DNA of 64,000 bases from Bacillus sp. SB49 (GTDB lineage Bacteria > Bacillota > Bacilli > Bacillales > Halobacillaceae), in NCBI RefSeq assembly GCF_000469135.2, contig NZ_CP048117.1, positions 1,835,501 through 1,899,500 of the forward strand. The letters run 5' to 3'. Each line of letters begins with the position of its first letter. Position 1 is the first letter of the stretch. The notes beneath the pieces are model-generated. The model saw only the letters and a program-made list of their open reading frames with translations, was not told the DNA's origin and did no database searches. Positions 19,030 to 26,991 of the stretch are shown in pieces. A program made the translations under genes and the position numbers.

Positions 19030-19608
19030 ATGAAGCAATGGCTGGCTTTGGCTTTTCTCCTTGTACTTTTCGCCATGGTTGTCCTTCCCGGTTTTGGAGG
19101 GGAAGATGAGAAAACGGGTGAGAGGGATACAGAAGAAAAGCAGGGGGCAGGGATGGTGGCTCCGAATGCGCCGGACGGCTTAGAGGTGGGGGAGGCAGCT
19201 CCTGATTTCACCGTGGAGACAGTAACGGGAGAGATCGTCCGTCTAAGCGATTACAGGGGAAAGAAAGTGTTTCTTAACTATTGGACGACCTGGTGTCCCC
19301 CATGCCGGGAAGAAATGCCCGAAATGCAAAAGTTCTATGAAGCCTTTTCTGATGAAGTGGAGATCCTTGCCGTAAACGGTACCGGCACCGAAGACGGAGG
19401 AATAAGTATGGTGAGAGATTTTATCAGCAGCGGGGAATATACATTTCCTGTTCTTCTGGATGAACAGCTCGAAATAAATGAGACATATCAGATCTTAGCT
19501 ATTCCGACCACTTATTTCATAGGTACAGATGGAATTATCCAAAAAGAGCGGAGAACAGGCCCGATGACTTATGAATTTATGGTGAAGATGAAAGATGCGT
19601 TAAATTAG
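19030..19608 (+). CDS. yneN: YneN, membrane-anchored thioredoxin-like protein
   Basis: 192 residues. An N-terminal signal anchor (about 4-22, WLALAFLLVLFAMVVLPG), an acidic linker and an AhpC/TlpA-type thioredoxin fold follow. The active site is WTTWCPPCREEMPEM, and the cis-proline loop is AIPTTYFIG. It is ResA/TlpA-like and extracytoplasmic, so it could take electrons from CcdA 5 kb upstream; that link is inference. The ATG at 19030 is chosen for GGGGGCAGG upstream. The position downstream of citB matches B. subtilis yneN. Confidence 0.9.
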   Translation: MKQWLALAFLLVLFAMVVLPGFGGEDEKTGERDTEEKQGAGMVAPNAPDGLEVGEAAPDFTVETVTGEIVRLSDYRGKKVFLNYWTTWCPPCREEMPEMQKFYEAFSDEVEILAVNGTGTEDGGISMVRDFISSGEYTFPVLLDEQLEINETYQILAIPTTYFIGTDGIIQKERRTGPMTYEFMVKMKDALN

Positions 19609-19659
19609 GAATATTTTTATTGTTTAAGGGAAATACTGCTTATTAAAGGAGAGATTCCC

Positions 19660-19803
19660 ATGAGAAGACATAAACCCATATCCCTGGAAGAACGGATTAA
19701 AGAAAACATTCGCTCTATTCAGGCAGATGAGAAATTAATGGCACAGATCGATGAACGGATAGAGAAACGCCACCGAGATCGAATGAAACAAATCCCGTCT
19801 TAA
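19660..19803 (+). CDS. FbpB-family small basic protein
   Basis: 47 residues, too short for routine gene calling, with AAAGGAGAG 6-7 nt before the ATG. The sequence (MRRHKPISLEERIKENI, AQIDERIEKRHRDR) matches the FbpB family of Firmicute basic miniproteins. B. subtilis FbpB is Fur-controlled and helps the FsrA small RNA spare iron by lowering iron-rich enzymes, aconitase among them. Lying two genes after aconitase is suggestive, but no Fur box is evident upstream. The stop codon sits in the loop of the terminator hairpin. Confidence 0.78.
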   Translation: MRRHKPISLEERIKENIRSIQADEKLMAQIDERIEKRHRDRMKQIPS

Positions 19804-19824
19804 ACTGGGATTTGTTTTTTTTTT
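19786..19824 (+). terminator. Terminator overlapping fbpB-like stop
   Basis: Stem AAACAAATCCC/GGGATTTGTTT, followed by T-rich sequence. The left arm is coding. Confidence 0.88.
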
Positions 19825-19907
19825 GAATTCCTTCATAAAGTGCCGGACGAAGGGGAAAAGTAATCGTTGACCACTGGATGGTTCATTCTTTTTAGGAGGT
19901 TCATGAG

Positions 19908-20153
19908 ATGTCTCATAAACAACAGCATATGTCGAATCAAAAGCCAAACCCGGATCATCGGGCTGATAATGTGGAGCGGTTACAGAATCAGGTGCAGAAC
20001 ACGATAGAGAACATAGAAGCGTCAAATGATGTATTAGCCTACGCGACCGAGGAAGAGCGCCAGGACATCGAGAAGAAAAATAAACATCGAAACCAATCTC
20101 TTCAGGCTATGAGGGAAGAAATGAAAGATGAATCCAGGCATCAGCAATATTGA
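19908..20153 (+). CDS. tlp: Tlp, small acid-soluble spore protein
   Basis: 81 residues, hydrophilic, rich in Asn, Gln, Glu and Lys. It has the Tlp signature KPNPDHRADNVERLQNQVQNTIENI and a charged helical tail. Tlp is made in the forespore under sigma-G and is stored in spores; it is named for weak thioredoxin resemblance, not for redox activity. AGGAGG lies 8 nt before the ATG. The order yneN-tlp-yneP is kept from B. subtilis, with a AAA gene inserted between tlp and yneP here. Confidence 0.93.
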   Translation: MSHKQQHMSNQKPNPDHRADNVERLQNQVQNTIENIEASNDVLAYATEEERQDIEKKNKHRNQSLQAMREEMKDESRHQQY

Positions 20154-20157
20154 TGGT

Positions 20158-20185
20158 AAGCCGTCCTTGTCAGGGACGGCTTTTC
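20158..20185 (+). terminator. tlp terminator
   Basis: Stem AGCCGTCC/GGGACGGCT followed by TTTC. Confidence 0.82.
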
Positions 20186-20272
20186 ATTTCTCGACTTTAA
20201 GCGGTGTTCGTCTACATAATTCGTTGTCTGTGATAAAATGAAAGGCGTTGATAGAAAAGGAAGTGATTGGAC

Positions 20273-22531
20273 ATGTTAGATAAGTTAAGGCAATGGTCGG
20301 ATATAGAGGACCAGCCGCCGATTTCTGAAACGGAAGCATTGCGATATTTAAATGAAAACGAATTACAGGATAAAGAGCTGCAGGCCCTGTTGTATGCGGC
20401 ACTTGCTTATCACCGGATTCAAAGACACGATGGAAAGGATGCGCTTGCCGAGCAGTTTATCGATGAGGCAAGAGTCATGGAGGGAAACCATCCGCTTATC
20501 CATGATCTATATGAATCCCAACTGCTGCTGCACGCTTATAAGTTATTAAGGGATACGCCGTTTGAACAGTGGTCCCTTCATGAGACAGATCATGATTCTG
20601 CAAAGGCGAAAAAGGCAAGAGTTATATATGAGGATATTAAAGAACTACGGGAAACGTGGGATGGGGATCTTGCTGAGAAGACCATTTTGAATGCATCCAC
20701 TCGTATGAAAATTTACCAGGAAGTCTATCAGGAATTGACAGACCTTGAAACGATGCTGGAGGATGCAATCGCGTCTATAGAGAACCGAAGAATACGGCTC
20801 CCTGTCAAAGACATCAATCAGCGAATGCGACGTTTATCCGACGTTCAGGATGAGCTTTTCAAGCGTTTGCCTGATTTTTTGACAGGTGGTGTGTATGGAA
20901 GTCCATTAGAAGCTTTTGACAGGATGGTGGGTTTGAAGGATGTAAAGACATACATTCGCAGGTACTACCATTTTCTTAAATATCAGCAAAGAAGGAAAAG
21001 CTTTGGTTTTTCCATGGTCGACGAACCGGGTCTGCACATGATTATTACTGGTAATCCAGGAACAGGAAAAACCACGATGGCACGCCTGCTCGCTGATATT
21101 TATCATGAACTGGGGATTCTTGAAACGAAAGAGGTAGTGGAAGTAAACCGCTCCCATTTAGTAGGATCTTACGTTGGACAAAGTGAAGAGAACACGATGA
21201 ATTATGTGAAACAAGCCATCGGAGGAGTACTGTTTATTGATGAAGCCTATACACTCCGCAGGGAAGGACAGACAGGAAACGACTACGGTCAAGCCGTCAT
21301 TGATACGCTCGTCTCTGCTATGACAAGCAAAGAATATGGTGGGAAGTTTGCGGTGATTCTTGCTGGTTATCCGGAGGAAATGCGGCAATTCCTATGGTCC
21401 AATCCCGGATTACGCAGTAGATTTCCGGAACAGAATCAAATGGAGCTGCCGGATTATCAGATGGACGAACTCATCACGATTGCCGAAGAAACCGCGCTAG
21501 ATAACGATTTCTTTTTCACAGAAGCAGCTCGAAATGAATTTGTCTCTTTAATTGAAAGAGAGAGGGTCGATGATTCGTTCGGGAATGCACGGACGGTGAA
21601 AAATCTCGTTTTGAAAACCGTTTTCCAAAAAGGTGCGAAAGAAGCGGAGAGAGACAAGCACCACTGGCTTGATCATATGAGAATTGACTTGGATGATTTG
21701 GATGTAGAGGAATCTTCTGATACCAGCGAACATTCCCCGATGAAGCGCCTTGATTCCTTAATTGGACTTCACAATGTCAAAGAGGAAGTGCGTAAGCTTT
21801 CTTCCTTCGTACAAGCGCAGCAAAAACGGAAAGAACAAGGATACCCGGTTGTACCGATTCAGCTTCATTCCGTCTTCTCTGGTAACCCGGGAACAGGAAA
21901 AACGACGGTGGCTGATATTTATGCAGGGGTCCTTAAAGAATGCGGCTTACTTAAGCGCGGCCACATGGTCGTCGTTTCGAGAAGTGATCTGGTAGCAGGT
22001 TATGTCGGGCAAACCGCTATAAAAACGAAGCGTAAGATCAGAGAAGCTCTCGGAGGCGTACTGTTTATCGATGAAGCCTATTCCTTATATAATGGTGGGC
22101 GTGACGAATTCGGAAAAGAATCAATCGAGACACTCGTCGACGAAATGACGAAGCACAATGAAAACTTAGTGGTCATTTTAGCAGGGTATGAGAAGGAAAT
22201 GGAACAATTGGTTGACAGCAACCCAGGGTTATCATCCCGATTCAAAAAGTATTTTCGTTTTCCTGATTACGCGGAACAGGAACTGCTGCAGATGACACAC
22301 TATCAATCGGCTCAATACGGCTATCATTTCAATGAATGGACGGAGTCATTTCTTCTTGAGAAGTTCACCGATCATTCTATTCAGGGGAATGGAAGATTTA
22401 TTCACAATCTAGTCAACGAAGCCATCCAGTTTCAGGCCATCAGGATTCTGGAAGTGGAAGAAGCGGATATGAATGTATTAGAGCTTAATGATTTTGAGAA
22501 AGCTTGGAATATGGTACGGAGGGAGTCGTAA
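20273..22531 (+). CDS. Tandem CbxX/SpoVK-type AAA+ ATPase
   Basis: 752 residues, ATG after AAGGAAGTG. An all-helical N-terminal region (1-200) is followed by two complete AAA+ modules. AAA1 has Walker A GNPGTGKTT at 260-268, Walker B GGVLFIDEAYTL near 317-328, sensor AGYPEEM and NPGLRSRF. AAA2 has Walker A GNPGTGKTT near 537-545, Walker B GGVLFIDEAYSL near 594-605, AGYEKEM and NPGLSSRF. Both look active. Relatives are SpoVK, rubisco activase CbbX and EccA of type VII secretion. It has a translation-coupled thioesterase (yneP) 2 nt downstream. A spore or complex-remodelling role is inference. Confidence 0.88.
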   Translation: MLDKLRQWSDIEDQPPISETEALRYLNENELQDKELQALLYAALAYHRIQRHDGKDALAEQFIDEARVMEGNHPLIHDLYESQLLLHAYKLLRDTPFEQWSLHETDHDSAKAKKARVIYEDIKELRETWDGDLAEKTILNASTRMKIYQEVYQELTDLETMLEDAIASIENRRIRLPVKDINQRMRRLSDVQDELFKRLPDFLTGGVYGSPLEAFDRMVGLKDVKTYIRRYYHFLKYQQRRKSFGFSMVDEPGLHMIITGNPGTGKTTMARLLADIYHELGILETKEVVEVNRSHLVGSYVGQSEENTMNYVKQAIGGVLFIDEAYTLRREGQTGNDYGQAVIDTLVSAMTSKEYGGKFAVILAGYPEEMRQFLWSNPGLRSRFPEQNQMELPDYQMDELITIAEETALDNDFFFTEAARNEFVSLIERERVDDSFGNARTVKNLVLKTVFQKGAKEAERDKHHWLDHMRIDLDDLDVEESSDTSEHSPMKRLDSLIGLHNVKEEVRKLSSFVQAQQKRKEQGYPVVPIQLHSVFSGNPGTGKTTVADIYAGVLKECGLLKRGHMVVVSRSDLVAGYVGQTAIKTKRKIREALGGVLFIDEAYSLYNGGRDEFGKESIETLVDEMTKHNENLVVILAGYEKEMEQLVDSNPGLSSRFKKYFRFPDYAEQELLQMTHYQSAQYGYHFNEWTESFLLEKFTDHSIQGNGRFIHNLVNEAIQFQAIRILEVEEADMNVLELNDFEKAWNMVRRES

Positions 22532-22533
22532 CG

Positions 22534-22959
22534 ATGAAAATAGTAGAAACGCCGATACAGGTAAGGTATCAGGAAACAGATATGATGGGGGTTGTCTATC
22601 ATGCAAACTACCTTGTGTGGTTTGAAATCGGCAGGACGAGTTTCATCGAGGGGATCGGTTTCAATTACGCGGAAATAGAGAAGCAAGGAGTCGTTTCTCC
22701 TGTCATCGATGCGAATATCAGCTTTAAGAATCCAGTCCGCTACGGAGATGATGTCAAAGTGCGCACATGGATAGCTGCCTACGACGGTCTTCGCGTATCC
22801 TATGGCTATGAAGTGGTGCATGCAGACGGGACCCTTGCCGTTTCCGGTGAAACCAAGCACGTTATCGTAAAGAGTGAAAATTTCCGTCCCGTTTCCATCC
22901 GGCGTCGTTTTCCCGACTGGCACGACGCATACGTAAATGCAATGGAGCCGTCCTCCTGA
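22534..22959 (+). CDS. yneP: YneP, YbgC/FadM-type acyl-CoA thioesterase
   Basis: 141 residues, single hotdog fold. The N-terminal QVRYQETDMMGVVYHANYL motif contains the catalytic Asp of 4-hydroxybenzoyl-CoA thioesterase-like enzymes. ISFKNPVRYGDDV and ETKHVIV follow. It hydrolyses short- to medium-chain acyl-CoA; the natural substrate is unknown. The start is 2 nt after the AAA gene stop, with GGAGGGAG upstream. It overlaps yneQ by one base, so the three genes are a single translational unit. Confidence 0.92.
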   Translation: MKIVETPIQVRYQETDMMGVVYHANYLVWFEIGRTSFIEGIGFNYAEIEKQGVVSPVIDANISFKNPVRYGDDVKVRTWIAAYDGLRVSYGYEVVHADGTLAVSGETKHVIVKSENFRPVSIRRRFPDWHDAYVNAMEPSS

Positions 22960-23279
22960 TGGCTTTCGGAGTGAAGCGTGAAGAATTGATGGAATGGAAG
23001 CGCCGTGTCAAAAACGGGGAAATCGCTTTTCTGACACATTTTTGGCTTGATGATCGCTTTCCGGGATGCGATACAGTAACGAAAGTCGGATGTGCAGATA
23101 TTCAGAAACTGGAGGAGTGGGGCAAGGTACATGGCCTTGACGGCAAATGGATTCACCGTGACCCCCGTTTTCCTCACTTCGACCTTTTCGGGGATCGTCA
23201 GTTTGATATCCTCTCTAAGGAAGGATATGGGGAGCACATTCGCAGATTTCGTTTGAAAAAGCAGAAGGAACGCCCTTAA
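22959..23279 (+). CDS. yneQ: YneQ, conserved small protein
   Basis: 106 residues. The ATG shares its A with the TGA of yneP. Highly conserved blocks are EIAFLTHFWLDDRFPGCDTVTKVGC and KWIHRDPRFPHFDLFG, rich in His, Asp and aromatic residues, which look like a ligand or metal pocket. No biochemical function is known for YneQ. Synteny with B. subtilis yneP-yneQ-yneR is exact. It ends at a shared hairpin with the convergent yneR. Confidence 0.88.
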   Translation: MAFGVKREELMEWKRRVKNGEIAFLTHFWLDDRFPGCDTVTKVGCADIQKLEEWGKVHGLDGKWIHRDPRFPHFDLFGDRQFDILSKEGYGEHIRRFRLKKQKERP

Positions 23280-23280
23280 A

Positions 23281-23316
23281 CCAAAAATAAGACGCCATAA
23301 GGCGTCTTATTTTTGG
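23281..23316. terminator. Bidirectional terminator yneQ/yneR
   Basis: 16-bp palindromic arms (CCAAAAATAAGACGCC and its complement) with a 4-nt loop. T-runs lie on both sides. It includes the yneR stop. Confidence 0.92.
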
Positions 23317-23597
23317 TATTCGAAGGAAGGTTCCTTCCATTTTTCATCTAGTTCCACAAGGAGGGAATGGCCGTCGAAATACCATTCATCATCCGCTTCA
23401 ATGAAAAAGTGAATCGTTCCTGTATCCGTTTGAGCAATTGGATCGACGGGTTCTGACAGGCTGATGGCTAAAGAAAAACCCGGCTGCAGGCCTCCGACAC
23501 CGCCGTACCGGACATAGAAACGGAGGTGTCCTTCTTCCTCTATGTCAAGCTCGTCTTTGTACCATTTTGCTGCTTCCTCAGTTACTGTTAAATTCAT
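23307..23597 (-). CDS. yneR: YneR, HesB/IscA-like protein
   Basis: 96 residues of the HesB-like domain superfamily (YneR/YqkB branch), starting MNLTVTEEAAKWYKDELDI with the central GGVGGLQPGFSLAISL. Unlike true A-type iron-sulfur carriers (IscA/SufA), no Cys residue is present in the chain, so cluster binding through three cysteines is not possible. An iron-sulfur carrier role should not be assumed. It is convergent with yneQ. Confidence 0.88.
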   Translation of the reverse strand: MNLTVTEEAAKWYKDELDIEEEGHLRFYVRYGGVGGLQPGFSLAISLSEPVDPIAQTDTGTIHFFIEADDEWYFDGHSLLVELDEKWKEPSFEYQK

Positions 23598-23673
23598 GAT
23601 TTCATCTCCTGTTCGTTCAGATGGTCTAATAGTGCTGTATCCTGTGTTTCATCTGTTCAAACCTGTTTCTGCA

Positions 23674-23904
23674 TTATTTAAGGCTGCGTTTTTTATCTGG
23701 AACAGGATCGAATCCCCCTTTGTGAAAGGGGTGGCATTTCGAGATGCGTCTTACAGTGAGGTAAAAACCTTTAAAGAATCCAAACCGGCGAAAGGCTTCA
23801 AGTCCGTATTCGGAACATGTCGGTTGAAATCGGCATGTCGGCGGGAAGAATGGACTGATGCCCTTCCGGTAAAACTGGATCAATGCAATCATTATGTGTT
23901 TCAT
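23674..23904 (-). CDS. yidD: YidD, membrane protein insertion efficiency factor
   Basis: 76 residues. It has the full YidD signature: [31 protein letters not shown] with two conserved cysteines, and [13 protein letters not shown]. It is an amphipathic inner-face membrane protein that aids YidC-mediated insertion. In many bacteria it sits beside rpmH-rnpA-yidC; here it lies between yneR and folE2, 12 nt after folE2 and probably read from the same transcript. Confidence 0.95.
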   Translation of the reverse strand: MKHIMIALIQFYRKGISPFFPPTCRFQPTCSEYGLEAFRRFGFFKGFYLTVRRISKCHPFHKGGFDPVPDKKRSLK

Positions 23905-23916
23905 CGCTTGCGAACC

Positions 23917-24849
23917 TTAGTTTTGTTCCTGTTTCTTATCATAAGTCACCGTTGCTAGTGCATCGTGCAGGTGGATGGATTCTTCATTACGACAGGAAAC
24001 TTTAAATGCCTCCACAAAGTCGTACTCATACAAATCTGCTGCAACTAGACGTACGATATCCTCGACGAAACGAGGGTTTTCATAAGCCTGCTCCGTCACC
24101 ATTTTCTCATCCGGACGCTTGAGGACCGGATGAATACGTGCACTGGCATTGCTTTCCGCCGCTTCTAAAAGGGCAGCTTTCCAATCTAAGTCCTGCTCAT
24201 CGTAATCATCGGTTAATTTCACTTCCATCGTGACATTCCCACGCTGGTTATGCGCACTGTATTCACTAATTTCCTTGGAGCAAGGGCATAATGTTGTGAT
24301 TTTCCCTGTCAATGCAACTGTTATATCATGACCTGTCTCCCCATCATATTCTACCCGTATGGTTGCATCCGCATGGTTCATGCCTGCAAGATCGGAATAA
24401 GGTCCTTTCCGTTCAAAAAACCAAGGAAAGGTTACTTCTACTTCTGCGTCTTTTTGTTTCAGGCGTTCCGCAAGTTCCTCTGTGAACTGCTTCAATGTAG
24501 CTATATCGACGGCGAAGCCTTCGTTATGATACTTGTCGAGCTGCTCTGTGAAGCGGCTCATATTTGTTCCTTTACTGCCTTTTTCAATCGAAGAACCGAA
24601 AGAAAAAGTACCGATGGTTGTTTGGATCTGAGGTGTGAGGTCGCTCGGAATCCGAATCGGATGCTTTACATTCGAAATCCCGACCATATCGATATCAAAT
24701 AAGAAATCTTTTCTTGAGTTTTGCAGATCGGCCATTTTATCTTTTTCCATAGGCTTTGTGCGCGGTCCCGGTGCTACGGATCCGAAAAGCTTATGGCGCT
24801 CTTCTTTAGAAGGAAGTTGTTTGTTTGTATTAAGCTCTGTCTTGTTCAT
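23917..24849 (-). CDS. folE2: GTP cyclohydrolase FolE2 (type IB)
   Basis: 310 residues. It converts GTP to dihydroneopterin triphosphate for folate (and queuosine precursor) synthesis using a metal other than obligatory zinc. The CPCSKEIS motif holds the metal-binding Cys, and TFPWFFERKGPYSDLAGMNH and SAHNQRG are family blocks. The ATG is set at 24849 after AAAGGAGTC; a longer frame has no ribosome site. In B. subtilis the homologue is Zur-repressed; no Zur operator was recognised here. Confidence 0.95.
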   Translation of the reverse strand: MNKTELNTNKQLPSKEERHKLFGSVAPGPRTKPMEKDKMADLQNSRKDFLFDIDMVGISNVKHPIRIPSDLTPQIQTTIGTFSFGSSIEKGSKGTNMSRFTEQLDKYHNEGFAVDIATLKQFTEELAERLKQKDAEVEVTFPWFFERKGPYSDLAGMNHADATIRVEYDGETGHDITVALTGKITTLCPCSKEISEYSAHNQRGNVTMEVKLTDDYDEQDLDWKAALLEAAESNASARIHPVLKRPDEKMVTEQAYENPRFVEDIVRLVAADLYEYDFVEAFKVSCRNEESIHLHDALATVTYDKKQEQN

Positions 24850-24954
24850 GACAATGACTCCTTTCAGACCTTCAATATATGTGAAAGTATACAATATGTA
24901 CTTCTAAATATACAACGGAATGCTTGCAGGATGTGCACTATCCTTTAGGGTATG

Positions 24955-24990
24955 CTATAAAATAAAGCCTATCCCGGAAAGGATAAGCTT
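24955..24990 (-). terminator. plsY terminator
   Basis: On the minus strand AAGCTTATCC and GGATAGGCTT pair (one mismatch) around TTTCCG and are followed by TATTTTAT. Confidence 0.7.
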
Positions 24991-25003
24991 CCTTCATGGA
25001 TAT

Positions 25004-25585
25004 TCACATCCAGGTAATTTTCGGTTCGGTCTTGTCGATGATCCGTTTAATGTTGGATCGGTGCCGATAAATGACGAAAACCGTAAATAATCCAATGATT
25101 ATACTCAAACCGAAATCTTTGGTGAGAACGGCTGCAATAATGCCGATAACTCCGCTGATCATCGATGACAGGGAGACATATTTACTGATATACAAAAGGA
25201 TGAAGAAAGATAAGACCAAAATCAGAAATACGAGCGGGTTCACGCCTAAGATGACACCGGCAGATGTAGCGACCGCTTTTCCCCCTTTGAAACCTGCAAA
25301 GACAGGATACATATGTCCAATGACTGCAAATATACCTATGACAAGAGGAATGACGTCAGCACCGGCGAAGAAAGGGATTGCTGCAGCCAAGGTTCCTTTC
25401 AGAATATCTGATATTGTAACGATGAGGCCAGCTTTCATGCCAAGTACCCGAAACGTATTCGTTCCTCCGAGGTTTCCGCTTCCATGCTCACGGATGTCTG
25501 TACCGTAGCCGATTTTTCCAACAATCAGGCCGGAAGGGATCGAGCCTAAAATATAGGCGAGAACTATATATAGAGCATACTCCAT
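25004..25585 (-). CDS. plsY: PlsY, glycerol-3-phosphate acyltransferase
   Basis: 193 residues with five or more transmembrane helices. It uses acyl-phosphate from PlsX to make 1-acyl-glycerol-3-phosphate, the first committed phospholipid step. Family motifs are [29 protein letters not shown] and [21 protein letters not shown]. The ATG at 25585 (MEYALYI) is chosen, because the ATG 9 nt earlier directly abuts the AAAGGAG ribosome site. It is in the B. subtilis position (yneS) upstream of yneT-parE, with the ABC transporter inserted between. Confidence 0.95.
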   Translation of the reverse strand: MEYALYIVLAYILGSIPSGLIVGKIGYGTDIREHGSGNLGGTNTFRVLGMKAGLIVTISDILKGTLAAAIPFFAGADVIPLVIGIFAVIGHMYPVFAGFKGGKAVATSAGVILGVNPLVFLILVLSFFILLYISKYVSLSSMISGVIGIIAAVLTKDFGLSIIIGLFTVFVIYRHRSNIKRIIDKTEPKITWM

Positions 25586-25730
25586 GGCGTTCATCTCCTT
25601 TCATAGTAATAGTTTATCATGTGTCGTCCAGTTAAAGAACTGTCTGTCCAAATACTTTTTTCCTGCCGCGAGGGCAAAGGAAAAGGCTGTTGGTCCAATT
25701 TTCTGCATTTCTAGTATGTACTGATTAAAG

Positions 25731-25747
25731 GGAGCGAGGTTCGCTCC
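25731..25747. other. Perfect inverted repeat in plsY/ABC transporter intergenic region
   Basis: GGAGCGA-GGT-TCGCTCC forms a 7-bp stem with a 3-nt loop and no T tract. The surrounding 350 bp (25586-25935) separates divergent plsY and the transporter. It could be an operator or RNA hairpin. Confidence 0.5.
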
Positions 25748-25842
25748 GACGACTCTTTATTATACCAATTGAACGGTTCATTACAAGTTTTTTTTGGAGC
25801 AGTTCTTAGATAAATGGATAGGGGAAACGAACATGGGGGGAT

Positions 25843-25894
25843 TTGACAGACCAAACTTTCCGCTGAAGGTTTATCCATATAGGAAAATGGATAT
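25843..25894 (+). promoter_or_regulatory. Possible promoters of compatible-solute transporter
   Basis: TTGACA at 25843-25848 lacks a well-placed -10. A sigma-B-like pair, GTTTAT (25869-25874), 14 bp and GGATAT (25889-25894), matches 10 of 12 consensus positions of GTTTAA/GGGTAT. This is tentative. Confidence 0.35.
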
Positions 25895-25935
25895 ATAAAT
25901 ATGATGCCAGCTAACTTGTTTACAGGAGGAAAACG

Positions 25936-26991
25936 ATGATTACGTTTAAAGATGTGACAAAAACCTATCCGGACGGAACCACGGCGTTAAAAGACGTTAA
26001 TTTTGACGTTCGCGAAGGAGAACTTCTCGCCCTCATCGGACCTAGTGGATGCGGAAAAACGACGACGATGAAAATGATCAATCGTCTCATTGAACCGACG
26101 GAAGGATTAATAGAGATACATAACAAGGATATTAAGGAATACAACATTCATGAACTGCGCTGGAACATCGGTTATGTCCTGCAGGAAATCGCTCTGTTTC
26201 CACATATGACCATCGAAGAGAATATTGCCGTTGTACCTGAAATGAAAAAGTGGAAGAAAAAGGAGCTTTCAGCCCGTATCGATGAGCTGATGCATATGGT
26301 CGGACTGGACCCTGATAAACACAGGAAGCGTAAGCCGAGTGAATTGTCCGGTGGTCAGCAGCAAAGGGTCGGTGTCATACGTGCTCTCGCTGCCGATCCT
26401 GAAATCATTTTGATGGACGAACCGTTCAGTGCTCTCGATCCGATCAGCAGAGAGCAGCTTCAAAAGGATATACGCTCGCTGCAGCAGGAGATTAAGAAGA
26501 CGATTGTATTCGTTACCCATGATATGGATGAGGCCCTTGCACTTGGGGATCGGATCTGCTTGATGAAAGAAGGGGAAATCGTCCAACTGGACACCCCGCA
26601 AAACCTTGTCCTTAACCCGGTGAACAGCTTTGTGGAGGATTTCATCGGCTCAAGAAAAACACCGTGGCAGACGGCGGTCGACGTCATTATGGAACAATCC
26701 GACGATGCTGTTTATTCTGTGGACGATTACGAGAGCGGCCGTGTACCGACTCATGGAATGTTTCATCTTCGCAAGTCCGATGGTACGAACGGCGGAGCAG
26801 TCATAGATGGACGCCGGGAGGTTGTTCCGGAACTGGATAATGGGATGGTCTTGAAAGATGCAGTTGCCCTGTTTGAGAAGCACAAATATGACAGCCTGCC
26901 TGTCGTTCGCGGCAATAAGCTGATCGGAACACTGTCCTATAAAGATATCGTTCTCTTTCTCAAAAGCCAGTCGAAGGAGGAAGAGGTATGA
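25936..26991 (+). CDS. Compatible-solute ABC transporter ATPase (OpuBA/OpuCA type)
   Basis: 351 residues. The ABC domain (1-240) has Walker A GPSGCGKTT, signature LSGGQQQRVG, Walker B IILMDEPFSALD and the switch His in VTHDMDEA. A C-terminal CBS-type region (about 255-345, ending YDSLPVVRGNKLIGTLSYKDI) probably senses ionic strength or nucleotides, as in OpuA/OpuC. It powers uptake of glycine betaine, choline or carnitine for osmoprotection. AGGAGG lies before the ATG. It overlaps the next gene by 4 bp (ATGA). Confidence 0.92.
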   Translation: MITFKDVTKTYPDGTTALKDVNFDVREGELLALIGPSGCGKTTTMKMINRLIEPTEGLIEIHNKDIKEYNIHELRWNIGYVLQEIALFPHMTIEENIAVVPEMKKWKKKELSARIDELMHMVGLDPDKHRKRKPSELSGGQQQRVGVIRALAADPEIILMDEPFSALDPISREQLQKDIRSLQQEIKKTIVFVTHDMDEALALGDRICLMKEGEIVQLDTPQNLVLNPVNSFVEDFIGSRKTPWQTAVDVIMEQSDDAVYSVDDYESGRVPTHGMFHLRKSDGTNGGAVIDGRREVVPELDNGMVLKDAVALFEKHKYDSLPVVRGNKLIGTLSYKDIVLFLKSQSKEEEV

